Below are positions 20,664-31,168 of a stretch of DNA of 59,157 bases, piece by piece. Below the pieces are notes generated by a model. The model did no database searches and was not told the DNA's origin. It saw only the letters and a program-made list of their open reading frames with translations. Source of the DNA: Nemertoderma westbladi (taxonomy: Eukaryota > Xenacoelomorpha > Nemertodermatida > Nemertodermatidae); assembly GCA_032718475.1 (NCBI GenBank), contig JAUCBJ010002655.1, positions 1-59,157 of the forward strand, in the 5' to 3' direction. A program made the translations under genes and the position numbers. The first letter of the stretch is position 1. Each line of letters opens with the position of its first letter.

Positions 20664-21505
20664 CTATGCGTAGGACCTACGCGTAGTTAATAGATAATAT
20701 TTACCCCATATCTCAGCTATTACCCAACCAAATTCAAATATTTTACATGTTTGGAATCCTTACACGGCCAGCTTTCCAATGCTACCAAACAATCAATAGA
20801 AGGTTGAATAATAACTGCAATACTACTGTACTGGTGCAATATCGCTGGAGACACTTGTAGCTTTATTGTAGCTAAAGAATGAAGGCAAATATTAAAATTC
20901 TGAATCCCTCTAAGGAGGAGGAGGGAGGTGATTGTGAAATTATATCTGTTTCAAATGTCATGCAATCTCATTAAGATCTGTAGAAAGATTTGGGGGCTGG
21001 TGGGATTCATGTCAACTCTAAACTCAATTCAGTCTACAGCGTTAGAAAATTGGCCTACCAATAATATTGTGCTCAATTAGGTGCTTTTAATGACAATAAT
21101 TACTGTATGTCATTAAAGACAGCGAATTTCAAGTTTGGAGTTGTTGATGTTGGCGGGAGGTTAAAAAATGGAATAATTGATAGAATAATTAATTAAAACC
21201 TGTTATGTAGAATAAGCATGCAAGTACAGTAAGTTGGTTATTTTGTAGGAAATGTATCTTCTACAATTCTAAACGAAATTTTGCGAAATTTTGCAGAAAG
21301 CATGTCCAATAGATGCTCCCTACAGCCCTGTGGGGTGTGGGGTGTGGACAGAATTTCGTAGTAGAGTGAATTCTACAATAATGATGCGGTCATTCTAAAT
21401 TAATTTCACTGTTGCTAGGCAACCAACCTGTTCCTCGAAACACAACCAAAACCTTGAATACACAACTAGATCCTATAATGAACCTATCATCAAAGTTTCA
21501 GTACG

Positions 21506-22265
21506 TTGAACAGTAAACTCTATTCAGGGCCGGATGTATTGAACTCAATAATTGGCGTTCTGCTCCGGTTCCGTCGCTATGCCATTGCCTTCACAGTGGA
21601 TGTGAAGGCGATGTACCACTGGGTGAAAGTCCCGGTTCGGGATCAGCGGTCGCTTCGATTCCTATGGTGGGACAATGCGGAACAGGGACCGCCAATCATG
21701 TACCAGATGACGTCGCATGTGTTTGGGGTCATCAGTTTGCAGGCATGTGCGATCGATGCGATGATGACGTGCGTGGAAGTACCGGGTTGCCCTCCGGAGG
21801 TTGCACGCACAGTGAAGAGCTCTTTCTACTCTGACGATCTCGCTGATTCTGTACACGGGGTCACAGACGCAAAGAAACTTATCGGTGAACTTATCGGTAC
21901 ATTGGCAGCCGGCAGCTTCTGGTTGACGAAGTGGTCGAGTAACTCGCAGGAGGTTTTGCGGTCGATACCTCTCTCTGGCGGAGTGGGTGGATTCCTCACT
22001 CGATCTTGAAGTGGGAACCCTCCCTGTGGTTCGGACTTTGGGGGTGCGTTGGGATATGGAAGTCGACAAAATCGCTTTCAGTTTCCCCGAGGTGAAGGAA
22101 GCGACTACCAAGTGTGGGATGCTCTCTGTGTTGTGTTCCGTGTTCAATCCACTTGGGTTCATTCTTCCGGTGATGTTCTTCGCCAAGTTGATCCTACAGA
22201 AACGGTGGATACTGAGGTGCGGATGGGATACACTGGTTCCGGACGAGCTACAGGAGGAGTTTTAG
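21506..22265 (+). pseudogene. BEL/Pao reverse transcriptase remnant (copy 2)
   Basis: Same domains as 4367-5127, but the one-base insertion near 4728 is absent, so the RT frame continues through FYSDDLADSVHGVTDAKK to SFWLTKWSSNSQEV before a shared frameshift at about 21975. The shared TAG follows at 22263-22265. The lesions shared by both copies predate the duplication. Confidence 0.85.
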
Positions 22266-22763
22266 CGGTGGCGAGTTGTGATGAGAGGGATCTCGAGCCT
22301 GAGGATTCCTTGGGGTTACAGACTGGGAGACGTGCTGGTTGCTAGGCAACTGCACCTCTTCTGCGATGCATCAGAAGCAGGGTTCACTGCAGTGGCGTAC
22401 CTGCGTATGGTCTACGAGAGTGGGATCGTGGCGTTCGCGTTCGTGATGGGCAAGGGGTGGTTGGCGCCAATTAAACAGCTAACTATCGTTCGGTTGGAGC
22501 TGCAAGGGGCTGTATTACCTGTGCGACTCTATCGTACTGTTCAAACTGAAATTGGGTTAGAACTCGATGGCGCGTTCTACTGGTCTGACTCCACGACGGT
22601 TATCGCCTATATCCGGAACCATTTGCCGCAATTTCTGCCATCCATGGCCTCGCGGATCACTGAGATCACAGAGGAGTCGACGGCGGTCCAGTGGAGACAC
22701 GTTCCGGGGGTGTTGAACCCCACGGATGACGGGACACGCAGCCTGCGGTGTGAGGACTTATGA
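22266..22763 (+). pseudogene. BEL/Pao RNase H region (copy 2)
   Basis: Identical in translation to 5128-5625, bounded by the same TAG and the same TGA (22761-22763). It continues in frame into the integrase region after the stop. Confidence 0.85.
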
Positions 22764-24347
22764 GCTGAAAGTCGTTGGTTTCAGGGGCCTGCGTTCCTGC
22801 GGGGTGATGCCTGGCCAACAGGGTCGGAGATTCCAGAACTTTCCGACGATGATCCCGAGTTGAAGCATTGCGGTTCAGTCCTTGCGACTCGCGTTGTGAA
22901 GCTGCTGATAGAACTGAAACGATTCTCGATTTATTCTGCGGTAGTGAGGCATTTCGCGCGGTTGCTGTGGTTTGTGCAAAACTGCAGACCCAGTCCGTGG
23001 GAGAAGCGGAATGGACCCCTCGAGGCAGACGAGCTAGAGGATGGTGGGATGCTAGCCATCCAGATAGACCAGCAATCAACGTTCGAGGAGGAACTGAAAC
23101 TGATTAGGGAAGAGAAACCTGTGGGGGGAAGAGTGAGCTCGTGAAGTTTGAGCTGTGGTTGGTTGAGAAGAGCATTCTGCGCATTGGGGGACGGTTGGAT
23201 AACGCCTCGATCCCATTCCATCCGAAGCATCCTGCTATACTGCGCCATGACAACCCGCTGGCGCGGCTGGGGAATCAGCTCCTGGCGGCAGTGCGGGAGA
23301 AGTATTGGGTGACGAAGGGACGTTCCATAGTGCGGAAGATAACTCACGGTTGCATACCATGTCGGCAGCGATGGACGCATAAACCCGAGGTCCCGTTGAT
23401 GGCCGCGTTGCCACTGGGGCAAGTCCACAGACATACACCCCCATTCCATCATTGTGGGGTGGATTACTGGGGGCCCATTCCGGTTATCCAGGGACAGTCG
23501 ACGTTAAAGTGGTACGGATGCCTCTTTACATGCCTCACGACGTGCGCTGTTCACCTGGAGGTGGCGTACGATGGAATGACCAATACATTCCTACTGGCGT
23601 TGCGACGGTTCATAGCACGGAGAGGAAAGCCCGCCATTGTTTATTCTGACCATGGTGGGAACTTCGTGGGAGCCAAGTCGGAACTGGACAAGTGCGTGTT
23701 GGATCTCGATGAGAGGAAACTGGTAGTAGAGTTAGTGGCGTATGGGATTATATGGTGGAGGATCCCGCCGTATGCCCCTCATATGGGAGGGGCTTGGGAG
23801 CAGATAGTTGGACTGACTAAGGTGACATTGGAGGCGGTGACGCAAGGACAACGGCTATACGACGACACCCTGGCAACCTTCCTCTCAGAAGTTGAGGCGA
23901 TCCTTAAATAATCGCCCATTTACACCCATGAGCGATGACATAGATGACTTAGAGGCCCTGACGCCAGCACACTTCCTCATGGGGCGCCGTTACGTCCATG
24001 TCTGTCAAGGGGACTTTACTTACAAAGATCTCGCTATCGAAGAAACTTTGGCAGCAGGTCCAGGCGTTCACCGACGGGTTCTGGGAGCATTGGATCCGGG
24101 AGTACCTCCCGACGCTGCCGTGCCGCGCGAAGTGGCAGCGGGAGGTCCGAAACTTGAGAAAAGGGGACTTAGTGCAGGACATGGGCGAGAACTCGCTGCG
24201 GAACCAATATGTCCTGGGCGGATCAGGAGGCCGCTCTACGGGAAGGATGGGCGTGTCCGAGCAGCAGAGGTTCGAACACACAAGGGAGTTTGTGAGAGGC
24301 CAGTCACAAAGATCTGCCTGCTCGAGGCAGTGGAGGAGTCATATTGA
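22764..24347 (+). pseudogene. BEL/Pao integrase and pol C-terminus (copy 2)
   Basis: Same domains as copy 1, but broken by a one-base loss in a G run near 23127 and a one-base A gain near 23907 (CCTTAAATAATCG). The core motifs HHCGVDYWGPI, VYSDHGGNFVGA and GGAWEQIVG remain. Amino-acid changes against copy 1 include Met to Thr (CLTTCAVHLE) and Arg to Trp (IIWWRIPP). The 46-bp direct repeat, PPT-like run and TG start of a probable 3' LTR follow as in copy 1. Confidence 0.87.
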
Positions 24348-25575
24348 GTAGACGGACATCCGCCCCCTCTGGCGGGCTCAGGGAAGTCTACTCCAGTCAC
24401 AAGGATCTGCCTGCTCGCGGCAGTAGGGGAGTCATATTGACGGGGGACTGTCGCGACTGTAGCTTATATAGAATGGTTGTGAATTGCGTAACGTTATATT
24501 ATCTTGCATTAATTCATTTGATAATTTTATGGTGATTTAGGCGTTATATTTTTATGTTAATATTGTTGATTATTTAGTTGAATTATTTCCATAAAGTATC
24601 TTACATCGATTTATTATATTTATTTCTAAGTTTTTTAAGTTTTTTAATTTATAAGTTAATTTATTTATAGTTAAATGTATTTTATAGAATGTGTATTTAT
24701 TAGGGAATATTTGATTTAATGTTTGGTGAGTTTCTAGTGGTATTTAGCAGTAAATAATATTATTGCTTGGTGTGGGCTTGCTTGCCTTCGTAATTATTGC
24801 GTTAGTTGAGTATAGATTATTTTGTGTTGTAGTTACATTGAATTTAATCATTATTAGCCTCTGTTGGTTGTAGCAGTAATCTGGGGGCCAATATTTTTCC
24901 TTCTGGGAGAGGGGGGGGGGGGGGGGGGGGGTGTGTTTGCTTCGCTTGTTGTTGTAACTATAGTTCTTTGTGTGGATAGATGCATTCGGTTGTATTACTC
25001 TATTGTCGTAAAGGTCAAACTGGCTATAGCCAGCCCGAATGTTTGTAGGAGTAACAGTGCAGTTTATTGCTCGGTTATTAATTAACACATTTTCAGTAGA
25101 TAATATTGGGTTAGATTTGTTGTAAATAAACCGATATTCTGGGTATCATTTCTTCAGTAGTCTATGGAACCCCAGCCAAGCAGAAGGATGTTTTTTATTA
25201 TTATTAAAATTTTAGCGACATAGTTTGGGCAATTTATATTGCGGTTGATTGTATGATTATTATTATGCCTTCCTTAATTATTTATATTATATTCACTATA
25301 TTGTCATAATATTTTTACTGATTGTAACATCGTATTGTAAACCATGATAACCTTAAGTACGTAAATATACAGAACTTTATATGATTGTTTTATAACCTTA
25401 TGTTTTTATAACTTTATTTTATTGCCACACCATATTTATTTTACCTACTACATCCCTACCACTCTGTCAGAAACTGTCAGCTAACAGCCCTACCTTTGTT
25501 GTCGGCCGATCTCGCTGGCGCCTCTGTAGTCCCCCACGTCCCCATCCTAACCAAAGTGTGGCTCTATAAACCTTA
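24348..25575 (+). other. Probable 3' LTR side of BEL/Pao (copy 2)
   Basis: Non-coding counterpart of 7210-8435, with a 21-G run. No gene is seen. The TATATAAA at about 7982 reads AAATAAA here. Confidence 0.45.

Positions 25576-25604
<29 letters not shown>
25576..25604. repeat. 29-base poly-C run at the duplication edge
   Basis: The duplicated segment stops inside a pure C run (25576-25604), where copy 1 has only CCC followed by unrelated sequence. It may mark the breakpoint or a sequence-collapse artefact. Confidence 0.8.
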
Positions 25605-25606
<2 letters not shown>

Positions 25607-25884
25607 AAAGAATCTTCTTAGTTCACACCCTGTGATGTCGCGGGTTGTCGGCGTGTTTTAGCACGCACAAGAGGTACAGTACCTCCCTCTCTACAGTACT
25701 GTACTGCCAAATATGGTGAAACACTTTAACATGCCCCATATTGCCCTGATCTGCTGATTGCCAGCTGATACAGCGGAGTTTATACCCAGACGATGAAGAA
25801 AGATGGCAAGGTGGGAATCAATAAACGATGTTGTTACCTTCCAATTGAAGGAAAAGAGGAGGTTACAGCGGCGCCAATTTCTAA
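25605..25884. other. Non-coding flank
   Basis: No gene is recognised. AATAAACGATGTTGTT occurs twice (about 25819 and 25890). Short TACAGTACTGTACTG palindromes lie near 25690-25710. Confidence 0.35.
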
Positions 25885-26640
25885 CCAAAATAATAAACGA
25901 TGTTGTTGAAAATTTTCACCCGAGAAATACAATTTTCAGAATTCTTATGCAATTTTTATTGAATATTCCATATTCTATATTGGAATATTTCAAATTCCAT
26001 TGAATTCAGAAGCCTCACAAATCCGTATACCGGTAACGCAAGAAACCATACTTCCGAAAAATTTTGAGATGTATAGTTGTTAGATAAATATTTATTCCAT
26101 TGAATTCAGAGCCCACATAAACCTCTAAAATGTAAGATAGGACTATTGAATGAATTTTCAAAAGTTCTTGCTCTGGCACCAAATTTTGCACACAGCACCG
26201 AAAAATACAACGTTGATGATATGCCTGGTGCAATTCATATATATTCCAACGAGACTAGAATGCATAAAACCCTTATTGCTGAAAAAACAGCTTCATCGTC
26301 ATCGTGTCTACATGGTACTCCACATAGCGTGTGTTCTCCGGTGGTCTCCGGTGGTCTCCGGTGAATGTTTGGATTTGACCTAACCAAATTGGTTTACTAC
26401 TGAAGATCCGCAGTGGGCACACCATGGCAGGTGTGGGCCACTCGGAATCCGACGAGGCAGTGCACATATTGTCATTTGACGTATGTACATTTCTTACAGA
26501 AGGGAGCCACTGGGTTAAGAGTAAAAAACAGCTTCAAATACTCAATTTACAAATTTGAAATATTTCAAAATTTGAGGCTGGTACCAAAATTTGGCACCCA
26601 CCGCCAAAAACAAGTTTAAATTTCTAGCTTATTTTATATG
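25885..26640 (+). repeat. Second, diverged copy of the ~165-bp satellite array
   Basis: This region is colinear with about 9150-9720, matching monomers 2 to 5 in the same order, including the GAAAAATACAA box, ATTGAATTCAGA, CATAAACCTCTAAAA and the closing CAAAATTTG.GGCTGGTACCAAAATTTGGCACCCACCG. It is clearly more diverged than the neighbouring 5.37-kb duplication. It is interrupted by an insertion at 26296-26522. Confidence 0.8.
26296..26522. mobile_element. 227-bp insertion with 14-bp target duplication
   Basis: Direct repeats AAAAAACAGCTTCA at 26282-26295 and 26523-26536 flank the sequence, which has no counterpart in the colinear satellite at 9463-9700; there AAAAAACAGGTTTCAC runs on directly. 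It contains a triplicated GGTGGTCTCC-type motif (26335-26365). Clear Pol III boxes are not visible. The variable-length duplication suggests a retroposed short element. Confidence 0.6.
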
Positions 26641-26680
26641 AATTCCTTTTAGTTAGAAGCGTTAGTTTCAGAGAGAGAGA

Positions 26681-26704
26681 GGGGGGGGGGGGGGGGGGGG
26701 GGGG
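26681..26704. repeat. 24-base poly-G run after a (GA)n tract
   Basis: A (GA)n stretch leads into 24 G, directly abutting the 3' end of a minus-strand SINE. This is a possible quadruplex-forming site. Confidence 0.85.
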
Positions 26705-26957
26705 TGTTAAGGGAATACCAGGGAAACTTCACATGCTGACATGGGCAGAAACTCCAGTACTCATTTAGCTACCATTTAAGGATGCAAGGCAGAGATGCCT
26801 CACTAAACCCTTCAAAGCATTCGTACCGAAACGAAAACTACCTTGGCCTTGGCCCCCATGCCAGGGTTGTACCCACAACCCCCGTGAGATGTGAATTCAA
26901 TATAACCACTACACCAAGGTGGTCTCTGAACCAAGGTGGAACAAGTGTCAGATACCG
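26705..26957 (-). mobile_element. tRNA-derived SINE (family A), minus strand
   Basis: On the minus strand the head CACCTTGGTGTAGTGGTTA carries an A box; a degraded B box lies near 26865-26885. The body (TTTTCGTTTCGGTACGAATG, GCATCTCTGCCTTGCATCC, GGTAGCTAAATGAGTACTGG) matches the plus-strand copy at 47563-47840. It is a non-coding Pol III-type retroposon dependent on a LINE. Confidence 0.82.
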
Positions 26958-27536
26958 TCAGATCAGATCAGATAAGGACAGACGTTTTAGCCATCCTATA
27001 GCTATAATAACTACCGTCCCAAGAAGGCAGCCAACTACTACCAGACTACCCTGGCTGCCTGGGGGTTTTACAGAAAATTAACTTTGCCTGTTTCCCTATA
27101 GGGAAACATGCATATATTTCCCTATACGAAAATTTTACCATGGATATCAAAAAAATGACATCAAAAATTTCCCGATATGGAAATATTGCAAAATTTCATA
27201 TAAGTTTACGTGGTTTGATGATAACTGATATGTGCAAACTGCACTGTGAGCTGAAATTCCAACGTCTTTGTTTGTTTGTTCAGTTGTTGTTGTGCTTTCT
27301 ATGCCTCTCTACTACATACATGCAGTACCCAGTACATACATATATCTATAGCATAGATTTGTTGTTAAAACCACTGTGCGTGCATGTATCGTCTTTGGGA
27401 TATGTACAGGTATAAGTTCATACTATAGAATAATATGTACATCACTATATCTGTATATTGCATTGGTGTATTATTGTATTTGTCTGTTTGTATTATTACC
27501 ATATTATTATAGTTATATTATATTTATTCACAGCCA
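26958..27536. other. Unannotated stretch with a CCCTATAGGG palindrome
   Basis: No gene is seen. The 16-bp palindrome TTTCCCTATAGGGAAA lies at 27091-27106, with a partial second copy at about 27117. The same motif recurs at 29804-29862. Confidence 0.4.
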
Positions 27537-29172
27537 TTGCCAATTGCCATAGTTTTGGATTACAGTATAATTATATTTGAATTTGAGTGTGACAGTAATA
27601 AAAATAATAGGGTGGTATATGTAAAGCCTGTTTTCGGTAAGGCTGACGATGTCTCACGGTCTTACTGTAGCTCTATTTTGGGCCTCCATCTTAGAGCCAT
27701 TAGACATACGGTACATTCATCATTGGACCTATTTCACAAAGAGCTGATTTCCACATGTAAACGTAACATTCCAACTAAGTCAGGACCGTCATCCAGTAAA
27801 CCTAAGAGGATAAATGGAATCGTTAAATCTCAAATAAGGATTAAGGAACAAGCTTGGATTAGCTACAAAAATAAAAAAACACTTTATTCATTCAAAGCCT
27901 TCAACAAGCAAGCTAGAAACAAATGTATTTCGGTATTTAAACAGGAAAAGGTTGCCTATGAACGTAAAATTGCAACTACAGTCAGACAGTACATGCCCAT
28001 AGTAACGCCAAAATCTTTTGGAAATTTATATGGTCAAAGCACCAAAGACAAAGGTAAGACCAGCAATACAGTGTCTCAAGAAGGATGACGGTTCGTTTGC
28101 TACAGCGCTATCGAAAAGGCTACACTTTTAAATGACTGAATGAATATTTCCATACTGCATTTATGAAAGAAGACCTTTCACATATTCCTTCTGCTCAATA
28201 TTCTCAAGAAATTAATTCAAGCATATCTACCATCAACTTCACATATGAATCAGTTCTTCAGTCAATCAATGAAATGAGAGGGGTCTGGTGCTACTGGTCC
28301 TGATCTAGTTCAACCGCAAGTTGTAAAAGCACTATCTGATACAATTGCTGAACCCCTGGCTTATTCATTATTTAATAAGTCAATGAATGAAGGAGCGCTA
28401 TCAGTTGATTGGAAGCTCGCCAACATTTCTCCACAATTTAAGTATGGTAGTAAATATTTGCGTGAAAACTTAAGATCTATCAGTCTATCATCAGTGGTCT
28501 GCAAACTTATGGAACGAAATATTGTCAATGAAACATACAGCTACAGGAAGGAAAATAACCTTATACCCTATGAGTCTATGACCAATAAGGTTTCCAGAAA
28601 GGTCGATCCGATCATGCACTCTGCAACTACTTGATTGTATCTTCCATTGGTTCAAAGTACTCGATGATCGCATGTGCATCGATGTTTACTTGGACTTTCG
28701 GAAAGCCTTTGATTCAGTGCCACAGCAGAGACTGATTGTCAAATTGCAGACCCCCTAGAATAACCGGCAAGTTATTAAATTGGTTTCGGGCGTTTCTCTC
28801 TTGTAGATACCAAGTAGCAACACATCGTCATCAGTGGGAACGCTAGTGGGAAAGCAACACCGTGGCTACCTGTTGACAGTGGTGTTCCTCAGGGAAGTGT
28901 TGCTGGAGTTTTCCTATTCCTTGGATAGGCCCTATGTGGATGATGTTCTAACTCTACTCATTCATCTTTTCGCTGATGACTTCAAAGACAGCACTATATT
29001 CGACCCCAGTAACATCACCTCTATTGCCCCACTACAAGGTGATTTGGATGTCCTGGACAGCTGGAGCAAATTGTGGCAACCTATTTTCAATCATGACAAA
29101 TGTAAGGTATGCTCGAAGCTCCACCACTCACTAAAGTCCACAGATTTACAAAAAGACTTACGAGTCCTGTAG
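27537..29172 (+). pseudogene. CR1/Jockey-like LINE ORF2 remnant
   Basis: Several frames together encode the region between endonuclease and RT (ESxxK-type linker with VKSQIRIKEQAWISYKNKK, 27810-27900), then RT blocks: SGATGPDLVQPQVVK (28290), WKLANISPQFKYGSKYLREN and LRSISLSSVVCKLMER (28400-28520), the shifted block CIDVYLDFRKAFDSVPQQ (28677-28730) and a catalytic box HLFADDFKDSTIF (28960-29000). At least four frameshifts or stops are needed, so this is a dead copy. Both the 5' end (endonuclease) and the 3' end are missing. Confidence 0.82.
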
Positions 29173-29510
29173 GTAGAGAGCATGACATTAGTGATTGGTT
29201 AATTCAACACATTACTCTTTGATACTATTCGCTATTATCATGAAATCTTTAGTCAATGTCTTCCATTTCGAAGTGTGTGTTGTGTAAGGGAATTGCCATA
29301 AAGGGTGAAGGACAAGGAATATTGTAAGGGGGGGGGGGGGGGGATGATGTTTTTGATGAAAATAAACAACCTCTGATTAAAAGTAATGACTGTAGTGTAG
29401 GTAGTGTACCAATATTCAATATTTTGAATCAAATCACTTAACAGCTTAAGATTATTAATTATTATTAAAAGAGAAAACAGGAAATGTACAGTCTAAAATA
29501 TATAAAAATC
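29173..29510. other. Non-coding AT-rich stretch with a 16-base poly-G run
   Basis: A G run lies at 29328-29343. No gene, repeat pair or RNA is recognised. Confidence 0.4.
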
Positions 29511-29772
29511 ATGTCGCAGTGTCCGAGTGGATACGGCGCCTGAACTGCTTACACAATAGTGTTTGGTGGCGCAGGTTCGAATCCGACTAAAGGCTGTAGA
29601 AATTTCGCACTGTTGTATCCCTAGGCAAGACACTTTAGACATTAGTGCCTACGTCAACCCAGCGGTATAATGGGAACCTGGCTTTGCTGGGGTAATGATA
29701 ATAAAAGCGCTTTGAGTATGCTGAGCGTAGAAAAGCGCTATATAAATTACCAATATTATTATTATTATTATG
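29511..29772 (+). mobile_element. tRNA-derived SINE (family B) with GCGCTATATAAAT tail
   Basis: The tRNA-like head contains an A box (GTGTCCGAGTGG, 29519-29530) and a B box (GGTTCGAATCC, 29574-29584), resembling tRNA-Ser. The 3' part carries AAAAGCGCTATATAAATTACC and an (ATT)n tail (about 29753-29770). The tail type is shared with LINEs and SINEs of many marine animals (established knowledge) and would be the recognition site for the partner LINE RT. Confidence 0.9.
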
Positions 29773-29803
29773 TAAAATTATTTAAAAACCAAGATTTGCA
29801 TAA

Positions 29804-29862
29804 TTTCCCTATAGGGAAAACTGTGATTTCCCTATAAGGAAACACAAATTTCCCTATAGGTA
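29804..29862. repeat. TTTCCCTATAGGGAAA palindrome cluster
   Basis: A perfect 16-bp palindrome at 29804-29819 is followed by two imperfect copies to 29862. The same motif is found at 27091-27106, suggesting it belongs to a dispersed element or recombining motif. Confidence 0.7.
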
Positions 29863-30475
29863 AATAAATAATAGGTAAAATGGTATAGGTAAAATGGCCC
29901 GGGCCAATTACGTTGTGAAATGGCCTGGGCCAGATAGGGTTAATGGATAGCCTTGGATAGCGACCATATACAGCATATAATCAACATTTGTCAGACTGCT
30001 GAACTGTCTGACCGTATGCCTGGTATGTTAAGCCTAATTATTATACAGTTACACACAAGTATTACACTGCAGCACTGTTACAGCTACAGATAGATAACAC
30101 TGTAACAGATACCTAATTGTAATGAAGTATTCTGGTATTGCTGTATTGCATATTTATTCAAATTTTATACAGTCTGACAGTAGAGTAGCCTAATGTATTT
30201 TCACATGTAAATGTAATACGGTGATCTCGAAACAACAAAGCCTACCGTCAGTGTGGGTGACTTTGATAGTGGGGGTGACTATGATAATTCATGTAATTAT
30301 CCCGATTACTGTTTTATGAATCCAGCATTCATACTATACAGCAGTGCCGGAAAGAAATACTGGTGCATTAGGTATTGTAGCACTGTAGGCCATGTTTTGA
30401 TGCTTTTGACTAGCTGTTTTGTGTTTTTTAATATATTAGTTAATAGCTACCGGTAATCGCTAATGTTATACCGTT

Positions 30476-31168
30476 ATGGGGAAATATAATCGCAAACCAG
30501 GTAGGGGCCTAGGGTAGTCGACATTACTGCACTGGATATTCCAAAGAAAGTCTGATTAGCGCTATTACCTTGGTTATCACAGGGAAGTTAAATGTCTTAG
30601 AAGCTTCAAAAAGATTTAATATCCCATATGGAACGCTATATAAAACAAGTCGACCGACTTACAGTGCCACTGCCTGACTGCTGCACGGAAGCATGGGGGG
30701 CAGCGCATTCTAACGAATTTAGAAGAGAGAACCATCTTAATGATTATCAATAAGATGACAGATTGGAAGATCCCAATGACCCCATTCGACATCCGTGTCA
30801 TGGCAGCATGGTCCAAAGCTACTTGAACAGACAAGGGAGAACTACGCGTTTTACTGAAAACATTCCCGGGAAAGATTGGATGAGCATGTTTATTAAACGA
30901 CACAACCTAACCCAACGTATTTGCGCCAATGTGAAGCCTTCTAGGGCCAATATATCAGCCAAGGACATCGACGACTTCTTCATGCACTATGACAACACTG
31001 TTCCTTCTGATACACCACCTGAATGTATCTTCAAGTGCGACGAAACAAATATAGCAGATAACCCTAGTTTTAAAGCTACCATAGTTCGTGGTGGGCTGAG
31101 GAGAGTGGAGTCGAAAATGGCCCACTCAAAATCATCCACAAGTCTAATGTTATGTGGCAATGCAAAAG
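30476..31168 (+). pseudogene. Pogo-like transposase, N-terminal half
   Basis: An ATG at 30476 begins MGKYNRKPGRG. After a frameshift comes a psq/CENP-B-type helix-turn-helix (SLISAITLVITGKLNVLEAS, FNIPYGTLYKTSRPTYSATA). From 30763 one frame gives NIPGKDWMSMFIKRHNL, an ISAKDIDDFFMHY stretch and the first catalytic Asp region CIFKCDETNIADNPS, then MLCGNAKG. Reading is cut by the fold-back. The enzyme would bind the TIRs and cut and paste at TA. There are at least two frame lesions besides the insertion. Confidence 0.8.

Larger units (their letters stand above)
20210..25578 (+). repeat. Duplicated 5.37-kb segment, copy 2
   Basis: This is the partner of 3071-8438. Its left edge is seamless with the gypsy pol frame, while copy 1 has LINE sequence there, so copy 2 keeps the ancestral arrangement on the left. 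Its right edge is a run of 29 C (25576-25604). Length changes against copy 1 include a 21-G rather than 19-G run (24911-24931). Confidence 0.93.
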
